From Trametopsis cervina (lineage: Eukaryota > Basidiomycota > Agaricomycetes > Polyporales > Irpicaceae): 64,000 nucleotides of DNA. The notes under the pieces were generated by a model. The model worked only from the letters and a program-made list of their open reading frames with translations, did no database searches and had not been told where the DNA came from. A program made the translations under genes and the position numbers. This document shows positions 55,455 through 64,000 of the stretch, one piece after another (the first letter of the stretch is position 1; the number at the start of each line of letters is the position of its first letter). The DNA lies in contig MU278359.1 of the NCBI GenBank assembly GCA_022385755.1, forward strand, positions 434,001-498,000, in the 5' to 3' direction.

Positions 55455-57020
55455 ATGTCCCTCGCAAATCTAGAAGAACGAGAATACTCGAACCATGGGC
55501 TTTTCACTTGTCTGTCCTGCTCCATCGCTTTTCACTCGGCAGACGAGCAGAGTAAGTTCCTTCTCGGTCCTCAGATTCACGACCAAAACTGACGTCTTCT
55601 CAAGGGGAACACTATCGCTCTGACCATCATAGATATAACATGAAACGTCGTGTGGCCGGTCTCCCTCCCGTTAGCGCAGAGTTATTCAATCAGAAGGTGT
55701 TAGAGAGAAGAGCAGAGACAGCGATAATGGTGTCTCCTAAAGGCTCTCTCTGCGAGCTCTGCGGGTAAGTGCCAAGTAATGCACGTTGAGCAATGGCTTC
55801 ATGAATATGCGTAGAAAAAATTATACAACGGAGAATGCATACCGGTCGCACATCAATTCAAAGAAGCACAAGGACAATGAACTCAAAGCTGCAAAAGCCC
55901 CACTACATGTGTCCCCACCGTCGAATGACGAGATACCTCCTGAAACTTCGCAAGAGCCAGCGCCATCAGATAACAAAACATCACCCGAGATAATCACCCG
56001 ACAACTAGCTGCCGTGACCTTGACAGTAGATGCAGATGCGCCAGAAGCAGAAGTCATCCAGACCATTGACGAGAAAATAGCCGCTGCACGATCACGTTTG
56101 CAACCGACCCAGTGTCTCTTCTGCCCCGAATCCTCGCCATCGCTGGAGGATAACCTTACCCACATGTCTGCATTGCACTCGTTCTTCATTCCTGATGCCG
56201 ACTTCCTCGTCGACCTCACCGGGCTTATCACCTACCTTGGAGAGAAGATCGCTGTCGGCAACGTCTGCATTTATTGCAACGGCAAAGGTCGCGAGTTCCG
56301 CACTCTGGACGCCGTTCGCAAGCACATGGATGACAAGGCCCACTGCAAGCTCGCCTACGACTCCGAGCGTGATCGCCTGGAGTTATCCGACTTTTACGAC
56401 TTCAGCTCGTCTTATCCCGAAGTTCAAAAACGACGACAATCCAAGAAGTCAAAAACTGAAGCAGGTGAGGCCAACGAGGAGTGGGAAGACGTGGATGGAG
56501 ACGAAGAAATGGAAGACGCCGATGAAATCATTGAGGAAGAGGGGTCAGATGAGGAATCGGACGGCTCGTCAGTCGATGAGCTCCCAGACAATCAGGTCAC
56601 CTATGGCGACTCGCCGTACGAACTCGTTCTCCCATCTGGTGCGCGGATAGGACATCGTAGCATGCGACGATACTATGCACAGTCCTTCCGCCCGATTGCA
56701 GTCAAGCCGGAAGATCCTAATGCAGGAGCTGCCCTTGTTCGCAGGCTGATAGCAGACAAGAACTCTGCGCTCGTACCCGTGAAAGGTGGTTACGGTGCCT
56801 TTGGTGAAGGGACAGAGGTAGTCAAAGCCCGTAATCGTGGAGAGGCACGGGAGGCAGGCCGGCATGTACGAGAATTCCGGGATCAGAGGCGAAGAGAAGA
56901 ATTCAAAACCAAAGTCGGTTTCATTCACAACAGTCAGAAGCATTTCCGGGATCCGTTATTACAGGTAAGCTTCCCTGAGAGACCTCCTATCTGCACTACT
57001 GATTTCTGCAACCGTAGTGA
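55455..57020 (+). CDS. REI1: REI1/ZNF622-type 60S ribosome biogenesis factor
   Basis: Exons 55455-55551, 55605-55764 and 55815-56964 plus a tiny fourth part give 469 residues. Rei1 works in the cytoplasm on pre-60S particles, helping release Arx1-Alb1 and probing the peptide exit tunnel. Four C2H2 zinc fingers are visible: FTCLSCSIAFHSADEQ joined to REHYRSDHH, SLCELCGKNYTTENAYRSHI, TQCLFCPESSPSLEDNLTHM and NVCIYCNGKGREFRTLDAV. An acidic stretch (EEWEDVDGDEEMED) follows, then the conserved end with YELVLPSGARIGHRSMRRYY and QKHFRDPLLQ. The frame ends RDPLLQ at 56964, then a good GT donor; after the intron the first codon is TGA (57018-57020), which restores the family's usual ending. Without splicing, about 50 unrelated residues would be added. 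Confidence 0.92.
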
Positions 57021-57396
57021 TTGCCACACTGGTTTTCAATGGATATGGCGGTTCTGCTTGTTTTCTATATCAGTGCATACAGTGCTTACAAGGTATTATG
57101 AAGGAGTGTAGTATCTATGTAGGCTAGGCTAAGAATTCTTCAAAGCTGACTGACCTAATGAACGACCAGAAGGTCGATCTTGTACATAAGGGGTATAAAG
57201 TGTGAAAATACGACGACAGCATAAAAACAAGAACAGTTCGATCAAACCAGACAATTGAATAGCCAGATACGCCGGGATAGACATTAATAAACATAAGCTG
57301 CAGGAACAACACCTTCTTTCCCAGATTTACTGTCTCGAGCGTACCACCATCTAAAGATACAGTCAGTGAAACGTGGCGTGCGACAGATGGAATAGC
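57021..57396. other. Convergent 3' region, REI1 / RAX2
   Basis: 376 bp between convergent genes; holds the 3' UTRs. Nothing else seen. Confidence 0.6.
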
Positions 57397-60300
57397 TTAC
57401 GCAGCATCTTTATCATCCAGAATCTCCAGCTCCTGACCTGATGTCATGGGTAGCTCACCCTCACCAGCACCATCGAACGAATATCTGGCATGGGCAGGTC
57501 GACTAACTTCCTCTCCAGCCATGATCCCGCCTATGGCGTCCGAGGGAGTGTCTGCACGTGCGAAGTTGCTCGCATCAGGTCCAAAAGGATCCGACGACGA
57601 CGCTGCTCCTGCCTCAGCATGCTTCTCGCCGTCATGAGGACCGAATGGGCTTTGTCCCATGATAGTCGTCCTCGTCGCAGCATTGATGTGCTCTAGGAGA
57701 GAAGAGGGCCTATGCGTTGTCGAATCGTCGTCATCAACTTCGGCGGGGTCGAATTTGTCGAGTTTATCGTCCTTGCGGGCAAATAACGTCCAAAGGATGC
57801 CAATCAGGGCAAGGAAGAAGACAACCCCGGCTGCAATAGCGATAGATATAAGTATGACAATACCAGTCGCAAGGAAGTCTAAGCAAGGCCGTGTCAGTCA
57901 TACAGTCCGGAGGCTTGACCATGAAATGACACTTACGGCGTTGGGAGAAACTAAAGCTAGAGAAGGAGAAGATCAAGGAGGCAATGGTTCCAGGGCTTCC
58001 GGCCGACGTGGTGGAAACAGCATAAGGAATGATTCGTTGGCCATCGAACAACGCAGAGGAAGCATTGCCAAATGACGAGTCGGTGAGGCTTCCGGAAATC
58101 CACAGCATACGGTCAGACTCGATTATACTATTGGCGTCGTGAGTATCTTGGAGGGGGACCATGGTCAGCTGAGATACATCTGTGACGCCTTGGAAACCAG
58201 AGCCTAAAATCTGAGGTCAGGACGAGTTGCAAAAGACATGGGTGAGTCAACATACCAACAGCGCTCCAAGTCTGACCGTTCCAGAACGACAAGAATGACG
58301 TTGAGCCATCCGTGGATCTGAACAACGGATCAGTATGTCGCACTCGGCTACGGTAGAGGAATGACCAGGTACTTACCGTCCGGCAGCGAAAATACTACTG
58401 GCGTTCCCGTTGTTGACTTCCATGGCAGTAACCGGGCCAGGAAGCTGAGCTGAATCACCTACGGCCGACCATGTGTTATTGGCAACGGCGTACTGAGCGA
58501 CGTTTGCGCCAGTTCCATCGGCGAGTGCAAGGGATCCAGCAACAACGATGACATCTCGCGAGTTCTTTGGAGAGATGAGAGTTTAGTACCACATATGTTA
58601 TCCAGCAGTGGAAGATGGGCTCACTCCTGCATAGGCTACGGTGGACACTTCACCTTGGATACCATTTCCTAAGGCGCTCCACTGCCTTGTCTCTGTATTG
58701 AATGAGCAGATGGCTCTGCATGGTATGTCACCTGCTTGGCTAAACGAGCCACCGACCACAATGGTGCTTGTCTGAGAAGGAGAGGGAGTAATTGATCTAA
58801 CAACTACCCCGGGGCCGGACGCGCTTGAGGAGCCAGACAACGGTTGGACGCCTATAGTATCCCACTCCTGCTTAGCGAGATTGTAGAGACCGAACCCGTT
58901 GAAATTGGTGCCTTGTACGGAGAAGCTCCCTCCAACATAGAGCTCGTCTCCTTGCACGAACAGGGTTCTGACGGTACCGTTGACCGCATTGCCTTTGAGT
59001 GCGGTGACGGTTGCAGCGCTGAGGTCATACAGGGCGACGTTATGCGATCCATCGCCTGACGTCGACGAGAATGTGAAGTTTCCACCCAGAATTGCGTTCT
59101 GCCGCGAGGTGCTAGAATTCGTCCAGTAGGTACCGGTAAGGACAGCGGGTGCTTCGGATGGAGCAATAGTGGGTAAGGGAGCCAGGATGGCAGCGTCACC
59201 ACTTTGTCTGCGGAAGAGGCCCTGAATCCAGCCCGATAGAGCTGTGGAATGCCTGGCGTTGTGAGCACGGTGTCTCTTGATGTTGGCTGTGGAATTTGAG
59301 TTGGCGACCGGGCTCGCGATAGCCGGGGTTGCGAGCTGCACAGAAAATGGAGTGATCTTAGGTACACCCTTGTCACTAGAATCGCCATTCTGTATGGTAA
59401 CGAAGCCAGAGGCGCCGAATTTGAGCGATGCGCTCACGCTACCTGCAATGAGTTGCGATTGAGAGCCTTGGCTGGATGTCGTTGAATTTCCGATGAAAGT
59501 CATCTTGCCGACCAAGAAACCCGCCGGGTTGACCCATGTCTTGCTCGTCAAGTTCCATGCAGCAAGACCATTGGCTTCGGTTCCATCGCCAGTCTCAGTG
59601 AAGTTTCCGACCACCAATAGCACGTTGTCCGAGGTAAGTGTGAGGTCCTTAACGACGCCATTCACACCACCACCCAATGGCGTCCACGTATTCGCCGAAA
59701 CGTCATATGCTGCCACACCACCGAGCTTGCTCCCAAACGATTTATCGGTGGTGTCCTTGAAGCTTCCACCGACGAAAACGGTACTTTCATCTCCACTGAG
59801 CTCCAGTGCATTGACTGGGGCATCTAATCCGCTGCCCGCAAGCTTGGCAAGCTGATTAGTCCGCCAAAGGACAATATTGGAAGCACCCTGAGCAGGACCC
59901 GACGAGATGGAGAAGGTTCCACCGAGGAAGATTGTGCCTGAGGACTGTTGTGCCACGGTAGCGATAGCGAAGGAGCCGTCGGCTTGCAGAGTAGACGACC
60001 CACCGAGGGCATTGAAGAAGTCCACACCAACGGTGTCGAGAGCGGTCATTGAACTATTGGGGAGTACTCCTGTCGAGGCGGTGCTCGTTGTCTGGTCCAA
60101 AGGCCACTCGAGAAATCCAAAGGAGGTTTGCACACCGGCGGAGGTATTGCTGGTGCCATTGCCAGTAGATGCGGTTGTGACATTTGCGCTATTCAAGACC
60201 AGTTGCACTCTGTCTGCGACAAGTTCGTATTGTCCGCCCTGGCCGTTGCCTGCAGGCTGTTCAGCGAGCGCCATAGTAACGGTCAGCGTGAAGTCTGGCG

Positions 60301-61924
60301 ATGTAGGTACGACTGGCCCTTGGTATATTTGGGTAACAGCGTCAGCTAAGCTCTGCTGAGATATTGTCGAAACGGAGGGTGGCAGACCGCCGCCGGGGAA
60401 AACGGTGAATTTGACGGAAGTTCTTTGATCACAGTCCTGCAGATTCGTGCATCCTGGAATGAGAACGTTCACCGTGTACTCTCCGGACGCAGAAACATAC
60501 GGCATCCAGGTGAAGGTGGGGCCTGAACTCGGTGATGTGCTCACACTGATATCCGAGACGAGAACTGCCTGCGTTGTTCCCGCGATGTCTGTCTTGACAT
60601 CTTTCTCGATCCAGTGTCCCGTCTGAGCGGTGCTCGAAGCGTTTGGCGCAAAACAGCTGACGCCGTTATCAGATTGTATTGAGCTAGCAAAGGCCCCGGA
60701 AGAGAGAAGTTGAAGAAGATGTAGGCCTGAGGATGCGCCTTGCCATTCGGATAGAGTAAGTTGGAACCCTGTCAGATCTGTGGGAGAATCGAATAGAAAG
60801 TCTTGGTAGGGGATGGTCGGGTCCACAAGAAGTGGGCATGGATCGGTACAAGACTGGTTCTGACCGGTATGAGGGTCCGTGAAATGCAGGGTGCGTACGG
60901 TGTTGTCAGGGATAGTGGTAATGCTGCGTTGTGATCAATGATGACACAGTATCGCTCGGAGAAGCTCGTGAAATACATACCTGAATCCAGTCGTGCCTCT
61001 TCCGTCCAAGAACGTATTACCAAGCCTAATACCACTGGCGGTAAGGAACTTGAACTCGCGCACTGTTATCACTGCCTTTCCACCATCCTGTGAAAACCAG
61101 CTGTTGCCGGGTCCGTCGGGTCCAGCGGGACACAGAGTGCTGTTGATATTGTTAAACCCAGCTTGCTGTGTAGACGGCGACGCATCAATCTGCGCGCTCT
61201 GAAGCGGTACAGGCACTAGTGATGATGTGAATGGTGTTGCTCCGGCAGAGAACGGTACATTGGGGTTGTTCGTGCCATTGATCGCAGCGGAGCTGTTCCC
61301 AAACGCTGTAAGGAAGGAGCCGGAGAAGAACAGACTGCTCCGCGAGGAATTGGTGGTGATTGACAGGACTTCTGAGCCAGCACCAGACAAACCACCGAAC
61401 GGTGGAGGAGACCAGGTCGACGACTTGACGTTCCATACTGCTACAGACGGTGCGGGCGACGAAAACTTGCCTCCTGCCCATACAAAGTTGTTGCTATCGT
61501 CGCAAAAGAGTGTGTTGACTTCGCCGTTCGGTCCGCCCTGACCTAGAGCCGCGAATGCCACTGAAGAGTACGATGCGATGTTGGTCGCAGACGTTCCGCC
61601 CACCGAGGAGAAGTTTCCTGCGAGGTATATCGAGTCACCGAGTGCGCATGCAGCTGATATGCTTCCTCCGGAATCGGTGGAACCTAAGCGTGTAAGCGAC
61701 CCATCTGAGGCACGAGAAAGGAGAGTAGATGTGGTCGGGTCGAAGGAGAGGGAGGTTGAGGAGTTGGCGAGGACATCGAGACCAGCGAAGGAACCCGCTA
61801 ATCCAACTGTGCCCATGCGGTCAAAGTCCACAAGTGGCAGGTCTGCCATTGCGACAGTCGAGTAAGCGAGAAGTGCATACAGTGAAGATATCGAGAAACT
61901 ACGGATTATAGTGTTTGATGGCAT
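57397..61924 (-). CDS. RAX2: RAX2-like cortical polarity marker
   Basis: Six exons (61924-60981, 60923-58625, 58564-58377, 58317-58256, 58203-57937, 57878-57397) give 1413 residues. Rax2 is a large plasma-membrane glycoprotein that marks sites of polarised growth or budding. A signal peptide is present (FSISSLYALLAYSTVAMA). The long outer part has repeated beta-propeller-like units with the pattern VFVGGSF, ILGGNFTFSS, LYVGGSFSVQG and WSALGNGIQGEVSTV, and a DPCPL segment typical of the family. It is rich in Asn-x-Ser/Thr sites. One membrane helix near residue 1260 (FLATGIVILISIAIAAGVVF) precedes a cytoplasmic tail with DKLDKFDPAE and SPFGPHDGE. All junctions keep frame and motifs. Convergent with REI1. 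Confidence 0.92.
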
Positions 61925-62359
61925 GTCGAAACAAGGGCATGAAGAGGGTATATTCTCCGCGGTGTGTTAGATCAAGCTCAGTGCCCGCAGTAGAGCAACG
62001 TGCTCGCCTTGAAACTGCAGGCGATGGCGTGCACGCGAGGACAACGAGAAAGGAGGGAGGAAAGAGCGAGGCTTAGCGACCGCGAACACGAACAAGACCA
62101 ACCTTCCTTCGGGCTGGTTCCCACGCGTCTAAGTCGCGTCGAAAATTCCATTACGGGGAATCGAACCTGGGCGGTAAAAAGCTTATGTAATGATCTCAAG
62201 CGCTCACCCAGACGTTGCGCTTCATTTGGGAGCAAAAGTGCACGGGCACGCTCTCGACGAGTCGGTTAAGTTGAAACGCAACATATAAACCCTCACTTGG
62301 CTTGCAGTTTCACGATATATTCAGACGGCTGCACCACTAATATGGGGACATTCCTCCGG
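61925..62359. other. Intergenic, RAX2 promoter / PP2C copy 2 3' flank
   Basis: 435 bp between the RAX2 start and the 3' end of PP2C copy 2. Contains the tRNA-Glu-like remnant listed separately. Confidence 0.5.
62146..62230 (-). pseudogene. tRNA-like remnant, 3' half similar to tRNA-Glu
   Basis: On the minus strand the segment GTTCGATTCCCCGTAATGGA (62147-62166) matches the T loop and 3' acceptor of a fungal tRNA-Glu. The T stem is broken by two mismatches (the 5' side reads CCAGG) and no matching 5' acceptor is found upstream. A 6-bp hairpin AAGCGC/GCGCTT stands where a D arm could be. Probably a decayed or truncated tRNA copy. Confidence 0.4.
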
Positions 62360-63744
62360 TCAGAACCGTGTTACCACAACAGTTGTATCGTCCATCCATG
62401 GATCCTCCATTTCCACAGTCACCCAGAAGGACACTTTCTCTACGTCCTCTCCTCCCATAGCATCTCGTAGTATGCCCAGCGCCGGTTTGTCAGAGGCTGC
62501 TGCAACCTGCACCCACCGCTCGGCAAGCGCCAACGGAACCTGGTGGTGTTCGTCCTTCAGATCTGTCAGGCCGTCGGACGCGATGACCAGCACAGCATCC
62601 TCCGTCGCTACAGTACCAAGGTCAACATGCGCTACATGGGGCACGTTGGAGAGATACGGTGGAGTGAGGCAGCGCGGAAGGAAACCTTCGGCTTTAATGA
62701 CAATGTGGGCGTCAGGGTAGGCTATCTTGAACACTCGCTCGGTATAAAGCGACGGGAGCTTGAAGACATGATCGCCAAGTGCTGTGAAATGTGTTATAGA
62801 TAGTTGTAGTTGCAGCAAAGACGCAGGGCTGGCGCACCTCGTGTGACAGCAATTCCTCCGAGGACTCGACCGTTCGATAGACAGCCCGGTTCGTTCGGAT
62901 GTTCACCGTGCAACCGTTCGGCTTCGCTCTTGTCCAGGCCGTTGTGAAATGCACTGAGAACAGAGGCCTCCCAGACTCCTTGCGGAGTGCGAAGCCCCAG
63001 AACTAAAGAACTGCGTGAGCTACTGATAAGAAGACTAAATTAAGCATGTGCTATACCAGCGATACTATCCCCAAGGCTCACAACATATAGTTGGCGAGCA
63101 GGGTCCAGGAGGGCCACAAGGACGGTGGTACCCGCTAGACATAGCGGAATAGCGGGATGAAGGTGACCATCGGCTAACACAATGGCACGAATCTCATCAT
63201 CTGACATGTTGGCAATGGCTTCCACACCTCCTGGGAAAAGCTCCAGAAGCTGGGACGCAATCTCGCCATCGAAGGCGGACACCGAGGTCTTGAGCAAGTC
63301 AATCACCTGTGAGGATGAAAGTGGTCCATCGCCGGGCACTGAAGACTGGGCAGACGCGATAGCGGCCTGCAAGGCGGGTATGAGATGGCGGTTCGCATGT
63401 TCTGCGGTGTCGTGCCCCGCATGTCCTGCGAACGTCAGTGAGCAGCTGAACAAATGGATTTGATGAGCAAGAGGGTGTTAAACTGCACCATCAAACACAG
63501 CAAAGACCTTCCACGCGCCCTGGGGGGTGTCCCACTGGGTGACTGTGTAGCGATCTTGGTTCTTGTTAGGGGACGGAAATGGCTGGAAGCTTAGTGATTG
63601 GGTGGTGCCCTCCGTCCGAGCCGCGGCGAGTCGCTCGATGTGATTGGTCAGGTCTGGCTCTTCAAGAACAGTGTATGGCCAAGGCCCGTATCCTGTCCAG
63701 CCATTGTTGCTCTCTGCCCTTCGTCCTTTGAACATGGATGCCAT
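62360..63744 (-). CDS. PP2C-like protein phosphatase, copy 2
   Basis: Four exons (63744-63489, 63425-63057, 63002-62838, 62781-62360) give 403 residues. Motifs: VFAVFDGHAGHDTAEH at the first metal site, LAGTTVLVALL, LYVVSLGDSIAGV, LGGIAVTRALGDHVFKLP, VLVIASDGLTDL, and the end WMDDTTVVVTRF. All acidic metal ligands expected for PPM phosphatases are kept and the motifs are closer to the standard than in copy 1. Intron positions in DG|H, AG|V/L and TR|A match copy 1 exactly, so the two arose by duplication. The first ATG giving MASMFKGRR was used. Probably a Ser/Thr phosphatase in cytosol or mitochondria; no clear presequence. Confidence 0.87.
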
Positions 63745-64000
63745 GGTCAACTGTGTGAACAGCGCTTGCCGTCGCGCAGCCTCGCATTTGCCCTTAAGAA
63801 CGACAGAGGAGTCTTACCCCATTGCCCAGGGCAGAGCGGTTGTTGTATTAGGGCTTGTGTACGTACATTGCCCTTTGTCCGGGACGGCAGACGCTGCATT
63901 GGAGGCCACACGACTCATATTTGTCATGTCAGAACGGAATTGTCAGACTTACTGTAACCGGTGCGCTATTTCAGAGCAGGTGGGTCACAGTGCAACGACC

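Noticed and set aside
1..64000. CRISPR arrays, operons, Shine-Dalgarno sites, transposons or viral genes
   Set aside because: The sequence is eukaryotic with spliceosomal introns. No direct-repeat arrays, terminal repeats, transposase or reverse transcriptase motifs were seen by eye; a RepeatMasker run would be needed to exclude old fragments.

Overview
The window is nuclear DNA of a filamentous basidiomycete, most likely an Agaricomycete. Coding regions are broken by many short introns, mostly 45 to 65 nt with a CTRAY-like branch site close to the acceptor. The families also fit: latent type-3 copper tyrosinases of the mushroom kind, an MLKL/HeLo-like four-helix protein, and lineage-specific secreted proteins. 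I deduced exon structures by joining frames at GT-AG (twice GC-AG) sites so that family motifs stay continuous; in every gene summed exon by exon the total is a multiple of three.

Layout. 1-173: 5' end of an MDR-type NADP reductase, then a tRNA-Asp. 1289-10195: a RhoGAP, a YPR011C-type mitochondrial carrier, a possible tiny secreted protein and a caprin-like RGG protein. 10789-26306: a BTB/POZ protein, SPO11, a single-pass membrane protein, CDC6, a HeLo/MLKL-like protein with a degenerate kinase-like region, a gamma-tubulin complex subunit and DBF4. This stretch is rich in replication, meiosis and division genes. 26594-42684: a tyrosinase block. Three tandem tyrosinase genes and one free-standing tyrosinase C-terminal domain all lie on the minus strand, flanked by two paralogous secreted-protein genes in opposite orientation. 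43237-49331: a complex I 17.8 kDa-type subunit, a DUF1279/NAT2 protein, an RPEL mini-protein, a coiled-coil protein and S-adenosylmethionine decarboxylase. 50577-64000: a PP2C-like phosphatase, a tandem Zn2Cys6 protein with an integrase-like zinc motif, REI1, RAX2 and a second PP2C-like phosphatase.

The most interesting system is the tyrosinase block. Its last member encodes only the C-terminal domain, which in the full enzymes covers the active site and helps load copper. It keeps the exon pattern of the parent genes but has lost the CxxC pair, so a regulator or carrier acting in trans is a reasonable hypothesis. Two tyrosinase units arose by a tandem duplication of about 3.85 kb that carried flanking DNA with it, including a perfect 18-bp palindrome. 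I saw no transposon, CRISPR array or viral gene.
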